Source: an uncultured Colwellia sp.
GTDB lineage: Bacteria; Pseudomonadota; Gammaproteobacteria; Enterobacterales; Alteromonadaceae
Direction: 5' to 3'
DNA length: 64,000 bases
NCBI GenBank assembly: GCA_913062815.1
Contig: CAJXWZ010000015.1
Span: 55,308 to 119,307, forward strand
In this document: one piece after another, positions 24,485 to 33,611 of the stretch
Numbering within the stretch: position 1 is the stretch's first letter
How the letters are laid out: every line of letters begins with the position of its first letter
Notes under the pieces: generated by a model
Told to the model about the DNA's origin: nothing
The model's database searches: none
What the model saw: only the letters and a program-made list of their open reading frames with translations
Program-made: the position numbers and the translations under genes

Positions 24485-27400
24485 ATGTTGCGACTTTCAC
24501 TGTTGTTTAAATTTTCGATATTATATTTATGTAGTTTTCTTCTCACCGCTTGTGGTGGAGAAGACAAAGCCCCAGACAATAAGCCAACGCCAATAGTAAA
24601 TGTTCAGCCAATTTCTAATGCAGGTATCGATCAAAATGTTGACGAACAAGTTAGTACTGTTCTAGCAGGAGAGGGCTCAGACAGTGATGGTAGTATTTCA
24701 GCGTACTTGTGGACACAAACAGCTGGAACTACGGTCGTACTTGAAAATCCTACTAATGCTTCAGCATCATTTGTATCGCCTTCCACAACTGAAGAGTTGC
24801 TACTGACTTTTGAATTGAAAGTGACTGATAATGAAGGGGCCACAGCGCGGGATTTAATTGATGTTAATGTATCTGCTGTCAATGCAGTGCCCATTTCAGA
24901 TGCAGGATTAGATCAAAGTGTTGACGAACAAGTTAGTACTGTTCTAACAGGAGAGGGCTCAGACAGTGATGGTAGTATTTCAGCTTACCAGTGGACACAA
25001 ACAGTTGGAACTATAGTCGTACTTGAAAATCCTACTAACGCTTCAGCATCATTTGTATCGCCTTCTACAACAGAACAGTTGCTACTAACTTTTGAATTGA
25101 AAGTGACTGATAATGAAGGGGCCACAGCGCGGGATTTAGTTGATGTTAATGTATCAGCTGTTAATGTAGTTCCCATTTCAGATGCAGGTTTAGATCAAAA
25201 TGTTGACGAACAAGTTAGTACTGTTCTAGCCGGAGAGGGCTCAGACAGTGATGGTAGTATTTCAGCTTACTTGTGGACACAAACAGCTGGAACTACGGTC
25301 GTACTTGAAAATCCTACTAATGCTTCAGCATCATTTGTATCGCCTTCCACAACTGAAGAGTTGCTACTGACTTTTGAATTGAAAGTGACTGATAATGAAG
25401 GGGCCACAGCGCGGGATTTAATTGATGTTAATGTATCTGCTGTCAATGCAGTGCCCATTTCAGATGCAGGATTAGATCAAAGTGTTGACGAACAAGTTAG
25501 TACTGTTCTAACAGGAGAGGGCTCAGACAGTGATGGTAGTATTTCAGCTTACCAGTGGACACAAACAGCTGGAACTATAGTCGTACTTGAAAATCCTACT
25601 AACGCTTCAGCATCATTTGTATCGCCTTCCACAATTGAAGAGTTGCTACTGACCTTTGAATTGAAAGTGACTGATAATGAAGGGGCCACAGCGCATGACT
25701 TAGTTGATATTAATGTATCTGCTGTTAATGCAGTGCCCATTTCAGATGCCGGATTAGATCAAAATGTTGACGAACAAGTGAATACTATTCTAGCAGGAGA
25801 AGGCTCAGATAGTGATGGCAGTATTTCAGCTTACCAGTGGACACAAACAGCTGGAACTACGGTCGTACTTGAAAATCCTACTAATGCTTCAGCATCATTT
25901 GTGTCGCCTTCCACAACTGAAGAGTTGTTACTGACCTTTGAATTGAAAGTAACTGATAATGAAGGAGACATGGCCTCGGATTCAATTGATATTATCGTTA
26001 GTCCATTAAATGAAGGAACTGAAGTGCGAGTGGTTGCTACGGATTATGACTTCTGGTGCTCCTCACAAAGAAAAGCGGTCGCTTGGTATGATGATACTAT
26101 TGCTATTGTCATCGAGGGTGAAGATGCACTTCAACTTGATGCCGATGCTATGTCTCGCATAGTCACTTTTTTCCACCGTCTTTATGATAAATACGAGTCG
26201 ATTACTGAATTGACTAATCTACCTTTAGAATCTCCTTGGCAAGATCGTATTACCATTCAAATTCCCTTAGACAATTGTGGAGCAGGAGGACTTGCTCATC
26301 ACGGAGTACTGGGGATTTCTGTCGGTAGAGGACTATTTGATATTCAGTACGAAATTTCATTGTCAGAGCAAGAACGTTACCTTCAAGTCTTCTTTTATGA
26401 ATCTAATAGAAATTTCTGGTTACCCGAATTTAATGATTACATTGATTGGGCGATGGACGATGAACCGATGAACTGGGGATGGTGGACTGTCGGCATGAAT
26501 AACGCCATGGCAGTTATGATGACAGATGTTTTAGGCATTGACCTTGAGTATGCCGGCTACGACTCACAATGGTTTAGAGATCGCATGGTGGCGAATTTCG
26601 AAACTTATCGAGATAACCCTATTTACGATTTCAACTATGGCTGGCGCCAAGAGTATATGCCTTGGGATCCTAATGAAAGTATCAATGATCTTATGTCGGG
26701 TTTAGTCATACATTCATACGAAACATGGGGTGGGGAAACATGGTTGAAAGGATTTTATCAATCAATTCGTAATGTACCTCCTCGTTCAAATGTATTTGCT
26801 TACCAGGAATCTCGAGATAATATTTACCAAATTTGGAGTGCTGCGGCGGGTGAAGATTTGAAAGATTTTTTTGTTGATGATCTGCGCTGGAATCTAACAA
26901 GTGCAGGAATAAGTAAACTCCATTTTAAATATAGTTTAGCTGATGTCTTGGCAGGAGGGAATGGCGCTTTTCCCGGCACAGGAAAGGCAGGCACAAGTGT
27001 TATTTCCTCTCTAAACAACCAAAGTTTTTCAAGTCACAATAGTATTGTCGATGGAGTATTTGTTCCTCAACAAGACGGAATAACCACTATCTCCACATCG
27101 GGTATTACTTTCGATTTTTCTACAAAAATAGGTACGTCTCAGCATGATGGTATTCCTAGTAAGGGACCATTTATTCACACTGATCCTTCTTTACAATCTA
27201 ATAATTTGGGCACTAATCCTAATTACAGTGGAGAGCCGGCTCACCATGCATTTATCGATATGCATGCAACCGCAGGGATAACTTATAACCTGCAAAAAGT
27301 TAAACAAAGTTTTACCAATGATATTACGTTGAGCAAGTTTACCGCTCGATTGGGCACCGCCACGGGAGCAAATATTAATTATTGGGTAATCGTGGATGGT

Positions 27401-28633
27401 GTAGAAGTGAAGTATGGAGAGTTGCTAAGTGGCGTCTTTGAAGCTCAGAATGTGTCCATAGAATTAAACGATAACGCCACTTATTTAACGTTGGTTATTG
27501 GTGACGCTAACACGGGAAGTATCAATAACGCCCATGGTTATATTGGCGACCCCATTTTGTATGGTGTTGGCGAAAAAACAGTTTCTCCCGCTACGCCGAC
27601 TAATCCCATAGATCAATCAAGTTCAATACTCGCTTGGCAATCATTGAATTGGAGTTATGAATTAGGTGTTAACAATTACGATATTTATCTATGGAAAGGC
27701 TCAGAAACGCAGCCAAATACACCAAGTTATAATGTAACGAACACTCAATTAAGGCCCTATAATTATTTAGAATTCGACACATCATATCTATGGAAAATTA
27801 TTTCTAACCTAGAAGAAGAATCATTTACGAGCCCAATATATTCCTTTAAAGTGCAAACTTACGACGAGTTAACCGAGCCTGTTTATGATATCTCACCAGC
27901 AGCCCAAGACGTTCGAACTTCTTCATATACGCTGAACGGTATTTCCCAAATTTCGGGGAGTAATTCTAATGTATCCTCAGGGCTAACGATTGGCTTTTAT
28001 GGGGACTCTAATACTGATGTTATTGTTTGGCAACAGCCCTTAGTTAATGCATTATCAACGCTCGGTGTCACTTCACTAAACAGGGGGATTAACGGGGCTG
28101 ATATTCAAGAACTCTGGGATGGTGTTCGTAATTATAATGCTGGTGGAGGGCTGGAAAACCCAGTCCCTTTTGTTGAGCAAATAATCGCTGATAACATTGA
28201 TGTTGCTATTATTTATATTGGTATTAACGATGTCTTAAATAATAGCCCAAATACTCCTACGGCTACCTATAAGAATTACCTTGATTTAATGCTGGAAGCC
28301 TGTGTAACCAATGATATTAAAGTGGTTTTGGTCTCACCGGCGACTTACAACGAAAAGCCCGATGGTTCTAATAGTTACGATACCCAGCTAGACCAATATG
28401 AAATAGCAGCTCAAGAAGTTGCCGAGAATTGGAATATTAGTTTTGTATCAGCACGAACACATTTTATTAATTATCTAAAAAATAATAATTTTAGTGTGCA
28501 AGTCGATGGCAGTGTTATTTTTCCTTATGAAACTGGCTTACTTAACTCTGATGTTGTGCATCATAATAATACCGGTAAGGCGTTCTTAAGTGACTTGGTT
28601 GCCGATGGTTTACAGCGATCGTTAAATCCTTGA
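24485..28633 (+). CDS. Very large lipoprotein: PKD-like repeats, peptidase-like middle, SGNH hydrolase domain
   Basis: 1382 residues. The signal peptide has a lipobox, LLTACGG (Cys23), so it is anchored in the outer membrane or periplasm. Residues about 42-511 are five 94-residue PKD/Ig-like repeats, each with GEGSDSDGSISAYxWTQ and FELKVTDNEG. Residues 520-810 form an uncharacterised domain, rich in Trp, beginning WCSSQRKAVAWYDD. Next is a beta-sandwich resembling NPCBM/carbohydrate-binding modules (AHHAFIDMHATAGITYNLQK), then an FnIII-like segment. The last about 220 residues are an SGNH hydrolase: GFYGDSNTD (Ser), GIND (Asn) and DVVHHN (Asp/His). Probably a cell-surface esterase acting on polysaccharide. 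The middle domain's role is unknown. Confidence 0.88.
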   Translation: MLRLSLLFKFSILYLCSFLLTACGGEDKAPDNKPTPIVNVQPISNAGIDQNVDEQVSTVLAGEGSDSDGSISAYLWTQTAGTTVVLENPTNASASFVSPSTTEELLLTFELKVTDNEGATARDLIDVNVSAVNAVPISDAGLDQSVDEQVSTVLTGEGSDSDGSISAYQWTQTVGTIVVLENPTNASASFVSPSTTEQLLLTFELKVTDNEGATARDLVDVNVSAVNVVPISDAGLDQNVDEQVSTVLAGEGSDSDGSISAYLWTQTAGTTVVLENPTNASASFVSPSTTEELLLTFELKVTDNEGATARDLIDVNVSAVNAVPISDAGLDQSVDEQVSTVLTGEGSDSDGSISAYQWTQTAGTIVVLENPTNASASFVSPSTIEELLLTFELKVTDNEGATAHDLVDINVSAVNAVPISDAGLDQNVDEQVNTILAGEGSDSDGSISAYQWTQTAGTTVVLENPTNASASFVSPSTTEELLLTFELKVTDNEGDMASDSIDIIVSPLNEGTEVRVVATDYDFWCSSQRKAVAWYDDTIAIVIEGEDALQLDADAMSRIVTFFHRLYDKYESITELTNLPLESPWQDRITIQIPLDNCGAGGLAHHGVLGISVGRGLFDIQYEISLSEQERYLQVFFYESNRNFWLPEFNDYIDWAMDDEPMNWGWWTVGMNNAMAVMMTDVLGIDLEYAGYDSQWFRDRMVANFETYRDNPIYDFNYGWRQEYMPWDPNESINDLMSGLVIHSYETWGGETWLKGFYQSIRNVPPRSNVFAYQESRDNIYQIWSAAAGEDLKDFFVDDLRWNLTSAGISKLHFKYSLADVLAGGNGAFPGTGKAGTSVISSLNNQSFSSHNSIVDGVFVPQQDGITTISTSGITFDFSTKIGTSQHDGIPSKGPFIHTDPSLQSNNLGTNPNYSGEPAHHAFIDMHATAGITYNLQKVKQSFTNDITLSKFTARLGTATGANINYWVIVDGVEVKYGELLSGVFEAQNVSIELNDNATYLTLVIGDANTGSINNAHGYIGDPILYGVGEKTVSPATPTNPIDQSSSILAWQSLNWSYELGVNNYDIYLWKGSETQPNTPSYNVTNTQLRPYNYLEFDTSYLWKIISNLEEESFTSPIYSFKVQTYDELTEPVYDISPAAQDVRTSSYTLNGISQISGSNSNVSSGLTIGFYGDSNTDVIVWQQPLVNALSTLGVTSLNRGINGADIQELWDGVRNYNAGGGLENPVPFVEQIIADNIDVAIIYIGINDVLNNSPNTPTATYKNYLDLMLEACVTNDIKVVLVSPATYNEKPDGSNSYDTQLDQYEIAAQEVAENWNISFVSARTHFINYLKNNNFSVQVDGSVIFPYETGLLNSDVVHHNNTGKAFLSDLVADGLQRSLNP
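24608..26017 (+). repeat. Five tandem 282-bp repeats encoding PKD-like domains
   Basis: Unit boundaries fall at 24608, 24890, 25172, 25454 and 25736 with no length variation. Copies 1 and 3 are almost identical, as are 2 and 4 (for example LAG/LTG and YLW/YQW alternate), which implies duplication of a 564-bp two-unit block. Copy 5 diverges at its end (MASDSIDIIVSPLN). Confidence 0.95.
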
Positions 28634-28756
28634 ATCGTAAACCATCTTCGAAAACTCTTTGTTTTTACAGTGTTAATTGTCTTTATTACCAAATAAATTA
28701 AAAACTTGATGACTGAAATGTGTTTTATTGTAGGGATGAGGATTTGTTGATAGGGC

Positions 28757-28786
28757 ATAGCTTATATTTTGATAAATATAAGCTAT
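28757..28786. terminator. Bidirectional terminator-like hairpin
   Basis: Perfect 13-bp stem (ATAGCTTATATTT and its complement) with a 4-nt loop, between the large lipoprotein gene and the convergent bhcD end. On the plus strand CTATTTTT follows after a few bases. Confidence 0.6.
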
Positions 28787-28798
28787 TAATAACTATTT

Positions 28799-29803
28799 TT
28801 ATAAGGCGATTTGGTTCGCTTTTCCTTGTGCTTGTGCTAATTCAACCGCTGCTGAGGCAACAGCTAAATCTTGCAAGCCTACACCTGTGCCATCAAACAA
28901 GGTAATTTCTTCATTCGATGTTCTGCCAGCTTTACTGCCATTAATCACCTCACCAATAGGGGTGATGTCAGTTTGCTGAATTAGCTTTGCCGCAATGGCA
29001 TGTTGAGCTTCACCCAATGTAATTGACTGAGCTACTTCGTCAGTAAAAACTGAGGCGCTAGCAAGTAGTTTAGCGTCAACTTCTTGTTTGCCAATGGTAT
29101 CAGTACCCATGCAGGCGATATGAGTGCCAGGTTTTATCCAATCATTTTCAATTAACGCTTCAAAAGCAGAAGTGATAGTGATAATAACGTCTGCTTGAGC
29201 ACAAAGCTCTTCACGACTTACCGCTTCAAATACTAGACCTAACTCGTCACAAATTTGTGCAAGAACACTTAACCTTTCAGGCTCTAAATTCCAACCAACA
29301 ACCCTTTCAAAGTTTCGTTGCTCTACTGCGGCGCGTAATTGGAACGTTGATTGATGACCCGCACCAACCATACCCAACACTTTTGCATCTTTTCTGGCTA
29401 AGTGCGCTATCGATACCGCTGAAGAAGCCGCCGTACGGACAGCGGTTAAGTAATTACCGCCAACTAACGCTTTTAGTTTTCCAGTATCGGGGTCAAATAA
29501 TATAACGGTAGACTGATGATTAGTCAGATTTTGCTGCATGTTTCCTGGCCAATAGCCACCAGATTTCAGCCCCAATACCATGCCGTCACGGTCAAAGCCT
29601 GATTTAAAGCCGTAAAGGGCATCAGCATGGCCTATGGCTTCTCGAATAACGGGGAAGTTGTAAGCTGTGTTTTTAGCCATAGCAGAAAATACATTTTCTA
29701 CTGCAATAAAGGCATCAGCTCTGCCCATGACTTCTTGGCATACAGCTTCAGAAACAAGGCTTATGCCTTGGTCTTGAGCAGGGGATTGATTGTTGTCACT
29801 CAT
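28799..29803 (-). CDS. bhcD: Iminosuccinate reductase (mu-crystallin/OCD family), beta-hydroxyaspartate cycle
   Basis: 334 residues of the ornithine cyclodeaminase/mu-crystallin family with a Rossmann motif MVGAGHQSTFQ. In established work on Paracoccus, BhcD reduces iminosuccinate to L-aspartate with NADH, closing the beta-hydroxyaspartate cycle. Sequence blocks I recall as BhcD-specific are present: YNFPVIREAIGHADALYGFK, GLKSGGYWPGN, NHQSTVILFDPDTG and IFDGTGVGLQDLAVA-like LFDGTGVGLQDLAVA. It is the last gene of a three-gene minus-strand operon (bhcB, bhcC, bhcD), 63 bp after bhcC. The context makes this assignment much safer than the family name alone, which databases often give as ornithine cyclodeaminase. 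Confidence 0.9.
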   Translation of the reverse strand: MSDNNQSPAQDQGISLVSEAVCQEVMGRADAFIAVENVFSAMAKNTAYNFPVIREAIGHADALYGFKSGFDRDGMVLGLKSGGYWPGNMQQNLTNHQSTVILFDPDTGKLKALVGGNYLTAVRTAASSAVSIAHLARKDAKVLGMVGAGHQSTFQLRAAVEQRNFERVVGWNLEPERLSVLAQICDELGLVFEAVSREELCAQADVIITITSAFEALIENDWIKPGTHIACMGTDTIGKQEVDAKLLASASVFTDEVAQSITLGEAQHAIAAKLIQQTDITPIGEVINGSKAGRTSNEEITLFDGTGVGLQDLAVASAAVELAQAQGKANQIAL

Positions 29804-29866
29804 AAGTTATTTCCTAGTAAACAGGGTTTGCCCCTAAAGATAAAATAGGGGCAGGGAAGAGGAGAT

Positions 29867-31015
29867 TTAGTACGCTTTACCACGTGCTGAAACAGGCCAT
29901 AACGTTTCAACTTTTCCGTTACGTACGCCTACGTAGTAATCGTGTACGTTACAGGTTGGATCACAATGACCCGGTACCAGTTTAAGTTTTTGATTTACTT
30001 TTAATACACCAGTAGGATCTGAAATTACGCCATGTTCATCAGAACATTTTATATACTCAACATCGCTGCGGCCAAAAATGTAAGGTAAGCCACTATCTAC
30101 CGATTGCGCTTTAAGGCCAGCATCACAAATAGCTTTGTCGGCTTTGGTATGACTCATCACTGACGTTAAGATAAATAATGAATTTTCGAATTCTGATATT
30201 TTTTCGCCATTTTCATCATGAATCGTTTGATAGTCAGCATCCATAAAAGCGTATGAGCCACATTGCAACTCATTAAATACACCTGATTTACCTTCAAAGT
30301 AATATGAGCCAGTACCACCGCCACCAACAATGTCACACTCAAGCCCTTCATCTTTTAGCATGTTAACTGTGCGTGCAACCATCGCAATGGCAATGTCTAC
30401 TTTTTCTTTACGCTCTTGGTAGCTTTCTAAATGCTGCATTGCCCCTTGGTAAGCTTGAATACCGGCAAAGGTTAATCCTGGTGTTGCTGCAATAGCTTTA
30501 GCAATATCAACCACTGGTTGTCCTTCACTCACACCACAACGGCCAGCACCACAGTCAATTTCAACTAAACATTCAATTTGGGTGTCGTGCTTGTTAACAG
30601 CAGCAGCCAATTCAGCGACGTTGTCAATATCGTCAACACAACAAATGGTACGGGCACCAAGTTTTGGTAAACGAGCAAGTCGGTCAATTTTAGCTGGGTC
30701 GCGTACTTGATTTGAAACAAGCACATCTTTGATGCCGCCACGAGCAAAAACTTCAGCTTCAGACACTTTTTGACAACATACGCCACAGCTGTCACCTAAT
30801 TTTTCTTGAAGTAAGGCAATATCAACTGATTTATGCATTTTTCCATGTACACGGTGACGAACACCCATGTCTTTGGCGTATTGTCCCATGGTGCGAATGT
30901 TGCGTTCTAACGCGTCTAAATCAACAACTAAACATGGGGTTTGAATATCTGCTTCATCCATGCCCGGTACTGCCGGAACGTCATAACCTACTTCTAATTC
31001 ATTTACTGTTGTCAT
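29867..31015 (-). CDS. bhcC: beta-Hydroxyaspartate aldolase (D-threonine aldolase-like fold type III PLP enzyme)
   Basis: 382 residues from ATG 31015, preceded by GGAGATTAAG. It is an alanine-racemase-fold PLP enzyme: the PLP Lys lies in HGKMHKSVD, and metal-binding His and Cys lie in GHCDPTCNVHD near the C-terminus. BhcC condenses glycine and glyoxylate to (2R,3S)-beta-hydroxyaspartate. Long stretches agree with the Paracoccus enzyme as I remember it: PGMDEADIQTPCL, CCQKVSEAEVFARGGIKDVL, IQAYQGAMQHLES, QCGSYAFMDADY and YIKCSDEHGVI. It sits 16 bp downstream of bhcB. Generic annotation would be D-threonine aldolase or DSD1 family. Confidence 0.93.
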   Translation of the reverse strand: MTTVNELEVGYDVPAVPGMDEADIQTPCLVVDLDALERNIRTMGQYAKDMGVRHRVHGKMHKSVDIALLQEKLGDSCGVCCQKVSEAEVFARGGIKDVLVSNQVRDPAKIDRLARLPKLGARTICCVDDIDNVAELAAAVNKHDTQIECLVEIDCGAGRCGVSEGQPVVDIAKAIAATPGLTFAGIQAYQGAMQHLESYQERKEKVDIAIAMVARTVNMLKDEGLECDIVGGGGTGSYYFEGKSGVFNELQCGSYAFMDADYQTIHDENGEKISEFENSLFILTSVMSHTKADKAICDAGLKAQSVDSGLPYIFGRSDVEYIKCSDEHGVISDPTGVLKVNQKLKLVPGHCDPTCNVHDYYVGVRNGKVETLWPVSARGKAY

Positions 31016-31031
31016 CTTAATCTCCAATATA

Positions 31032-32015
31032 TTAATTTAATTTGTTCATCCACGGAAGCTTGTCTAAATCAACATTACCTCCAGTAAAAATTATGCCGAT
31101 GCGCTGACCTTTAAAAACGTCAGGATTTTTCAAAATAACGGCTAAAGCCACCGCACTACTTGGCTCAATCACTATTTTCATTCGCAGCCAAGTGAGTTTC
31201 ATTGCGGCAACAATCTCTGCTTCGGTTGCCGTAAAAATGTCGCTAACAAAGTTACTAACAAAATGCCACGTTAAATCTTTTAGCGGCACTTTTAATCCGT
31301 CAGCCACGGTATTAGGTGCATCATCGGCAATGATGTAGCCTGCTTTAAATGAACGAGCGGCATCATCTGCGTTTAGGGGCTCAGCGGCATAAATTTTAAT
31401 ATTTGGCGCTAAGGTTGAAAGCGTTAAACAAGTCCCTGAAATCATGCCGCCACCACCTATGGGCGCTACTACGGCATCCAAGTTTTCTACTTGGCCCAAT
31501 AACTCTTTTGAACACGTTGCTTGGCCTGCAATAACGCGAGGATCGTTGTACGGGTGAACAAAGTCAGCACCTGATTTAGCAACAACTTCAGCGAAAACGG
31601 CCTCTCGTGAGCTGGTGGAAGGCTCACACTCAACTATGCTGCCGCCATACCCAATCACGGCATCTTTTTTCGCTTGCGGTGCGGTTTTTGGCATCACTAC
31701 TGTTACGGGGATACCACGCTGCCCCGCAGCATAAGATAAAGATAAGGCATGATTACCTGAAGAGTGGGTGGCAACACCAAGCTTGGCTTCTTTATCACTT
31801 AAGCCAAAAACAGCATTACAAGCGCCACGTACTTTAAATGCGGCGGCTTTTTGCAAGTTCTCACATTTGAAAAATAACTCTGCACCGGTTAAGTCATTTA
31901 AAAATCGTGACGTTAGCACAGGGGTTTCATGAATGTAGGGCTTAATACGCTCATGAGCAATTAGCACATCATCATAACTTGGAATTCTCATGGTTGGTTT
32001 GGTTGAACTGCTCAT
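31032..32015 (-). CDS. bhcB: beta-Hydroxyaspartate dehydratase (threonine/serine dehydratase family)
   Basis: 327 residues. I chose ATG 32015 because AGAGGA precedes it; the frame continues to 32048. It is a fold type II PLP enzyme: PLP Lys61 in AAFKVRGACNAVF, the phosphate loop GGGGMISG, and SSGNHALSLSYAA. In the cycle BhcB converts beta-hydroxyaspartate to iminosuccinate. Blocks typical of the characterised enzyme are ECEPSTSSREAVFA, DFVHPYNDPRVIAGQ, KAGYIIADDAPNTVADGL and TGGNVDLDKLPW. First gene of the operon; its promoter faces the IclR gene and holds four operator-like palindromes. Related enzymes are serine racemase and threonine dehydratase. Confidence 0.92.
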   Translation of the reverse strand: MSSSTKPTMRIPSYDDVLIAHERIKPYIHETPVLTSRFLNDLTGAELFFKCENLQKAAAFKVRGACNAVFGLSDKEAKLGVATHSSGNHALSLSYAAGQRGIPVTVVMPKTAPQAKKDAVIGYGGSIVECEPSTSSREAVFAEVVAKSGADFVHPYNDPRVIAGQATCSKELLGQVENLDAVVAPIGGGGMISGTCLTLSTLAPNIKIYAAEPLNADDAARSFKAGYIIADDAPNTVADGLKVPLKDLTWHFVSNFVSDIFTATEAEIVAAMKLTWLRMKIVIEPSSAVALAVILKNPDVFKGQRIGIIFTGGNVDLDKLPWMNKLN

Positions 32016-32115
32016 AGGTCCTCTTACTTTTATTACTGCGCTATTCACTAAGTGTTAGCGTTAAATTTCAATATTTACTCTAGGGAGAACCGCTACCGCT
32101 CGCAAATGAGTTGCT

Positions 32116-32232
32116 TTTCACTATGTGAAATTTCTGTGTTTTTTCATCAAGTGAAATAGTAAAACTATTTGAATTTATTAACTATTCAATGTTTTTCACT
32201 ACCGTAATCTTTATAGATTCCACATTGTGAAA
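32116..32232. promoter_or_regulatory. Four IclR-operator-like palindromes between bhcB and iclR
   Basis: Sites: TTTCACTATGTGAAA (32116-32130), TTTCATCAAGTGAAA (32142-32156), a half-site TTTCACTACCGTAAT (32194-32208) and TTCCACATTGTGAAA (32218-32232). Centres are 26, 52 and 24 bp apart. The divergent promoter is the natural target of the adjacent IclR regulator. Confidence 0.75.
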
Positions 32233-32292
32233 TAGGAGTTCGTTAATTTAATATTGGTTTTTTTGCGCTTTTAGGTATATATTTGAATAAAG

Positions 32293-32308
32293 TTGACACT
32301 AATGTCAA
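32293..32308. promoter_or_regulatory. TTGACA-N4-TGTCAA palindrome upstream of iclR
   Basis: TTGACACTAATGTCAA is a perfect 6-bp inverted repeat with a 4-bp spacer. Similar sites occur at 36833, 42036 and 42114. TTGACA could also serve as a -35 element for iclR. Confidence 0.5.
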
Positions 32309-32352
32309 GAATTGATGTTATGTGTTGGTCATATTAGTTGGGCGGTAAAATT

Positions 32353-33138
32353 ATGAAAAGAGCAAAACCAGAATCTAGGATCCAAGTGATCGATAGGGCA
32401 GCATTATTACTTGACGCTATTTCGCGTTATAGCTTACCTGTCACGCTTAAAGCACTCAGTGCGGATACAAATTTAGCACCCTCAACGGCTTTTAGAATTT
32501 TGCACTCCCTTATCGACAATCATTTTGTTGATAGGGATAACTCAGGTAAGTATCAATTAAGCGGACGACTGATACGACTAAGTAATTATCAATACCAAAG
32601 TGTTGATTTTCGTAAATTGGCCATTCCGTACATGGAAAAACTGCGGGATAAATTTGGTGAGACCATCAACTTAACCGCACGAGAAGGCGATGTAGTAATT
32701 TATGTTGAAAAAGCGATACCCAATAGAATGATGCATGTTCAGCAAATAATAGGCAGTCGGGCTCCGCTACATGTTACGGGCGTGGGCAAAATGATGTTAG
32801 GTATGGAAGGAAAAGAAGGAATACAGGGTTATGCTCAGCGCACTAATTTACCTGCTTATACCCGCAAAACATTTTCCACCATTGATAACCTCGAACAAGA
32901 GTGTATGCGCTGTGTTGATAAAGGCTATGCGTTAGACAACGAAGAAGCAGAAATAGGTGTGGGCTGTATTGGCGTACTTTTGTACGACAAGTATGGTGAA
33001 GTGGTGGCAGGTTTGTCGGTATCTGCTCCAATAGAAAGACGAAAAGACGAATGGATTAAAGATTTAATGAAGGCAGGAAAGTCAATATCACTTGAACTTG
33101 GCTATGTAAAAAGTCAGCCCGCTACTACCAGTTCTTAA
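32353..33138 (+). CDS. bhcR: IclR family regulator, BhcR-like
   Basis: 261 residues from ATG 32353 (an upstream TTG at 32338 is less likely). N-terminal winged HTH: VIDRAALLLDAISRYSLPVTLKALSADTNLAPSTAFRILHSLIDN (split). The C-terminal IclR effector domain contains LTAREGDVVIYVEKA, APLHVTGVGKMMLG and GYALDNEEAEIGVGCIGV. In Paracoccus, BhcR is an IclR regulator that binds glyoxylate and controls bhcABCD. Here it is divergent from bhcBCD and heads a plus-strand unit with a GlcG-like gene. The symbol rests on context and family, not on a sequence comparison. Confidence 0.8.
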   Translation: MKRAKPESRIQVIDRAALLLDAISRYSLPVTLKALSADTNLAPSTAFRILHSLIDNHFVDRDNSGKYQLSGRLIRLSNYQYQSVDFRKLAIPYMEKLRDKFGETINLTAREGDVVIYVEKAIPNRMMHVQQIIGSRAPLHVTGVGKMMLGMEGKEGIQGYAQRTNLPAYTRKTFSTIDNLEQECMRCVDKGYALDNEEAEIGVGCIGVLLYDKYGEVVAGLSVSAPIERRKDEWIKDLMKAGKSISLELGYVKSQPATTSS

Positions 33139-33156
33139 ATTAAAGGGTGAAAAATA

Positions 33157-33588
33157 ATGTTAACAATAAATAGATTAAATCAAACAGAAGCAAAGGTCAT
33201 TATTGATGGTGCTGTCAATAAAGCCAATGAACTAGGTATACCTATGTGTATATCCGTTGTTGATGAGTCAGGTAACTTAATTGCCTTTGAACGCATGGAC
33301 GGAGGGAAAGTACACAGTGTTACCATCTCTCAAGATAAAGCCTTTACCGCAGCTTCTGCGCGAAAGGGTACCCATGAATTTAATCAAGCTTGTATTCCCG
33401 GCCATGAAAATAATTTGTTTGGTATTCATACTGCACTCGGTGGGCGCATGTGCATTGTTGGCGGCGGTTTACCTATCACCTCTAATGGTAAAGTCGTTGG
33501 TGGTATAGGTGTTAGCTCTGGCTCACCTGAGCAAGATTTAGGTTGTGCACAAGCGGGCGTTGATGCTTTTTGCCATCTGCTACAATAA
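33157..33588 (+). CDS. GlcG/HbpS family heme-binding-type protein
   Basis: 143 residues. The family is recognised by [35 protein letters not shown] (split), [15 protein letters not shown], and [26 protein letters not shown]. HbpS binds heme and degradation products; GlcG is encoded in the glycolate oxidation operon of E. coli with unknown role. It lies 18 bp after the IclR gene with AAGGGTG before the ATG, so the two are co-transcribed. The link to glycolate and glyoxylate genes elsewhere supports a glyoxylate-related role here. Confidence 0.87.
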   Translation: [143 protein letters not shown]

Positions 33589-33611
33589 TTATCAAAATTG
33601 AGGAAAAAATT

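Noticed and set aside
24631..25740. Minus-strand ORFs of 63-87 codons inside the repeats
   Set aside because: They recur with each repeat copy and are shadows of the plus-strand lipoprotein gene.
24608..26017. CRISPR-like array from regular repeats
   Set aside because: The units are 282 bp, contiguous, in frame and coding for PKD-like domains; there are no spacers.
32116..32130. CRP binding sites at the GTGAAA palindromes
   Set aside because: CRP sites have TGTGA on the left and TCACA on the right. Here the order is TTTCAC then GTGAAA with a 3-bp centre, which is the everted arrangement.
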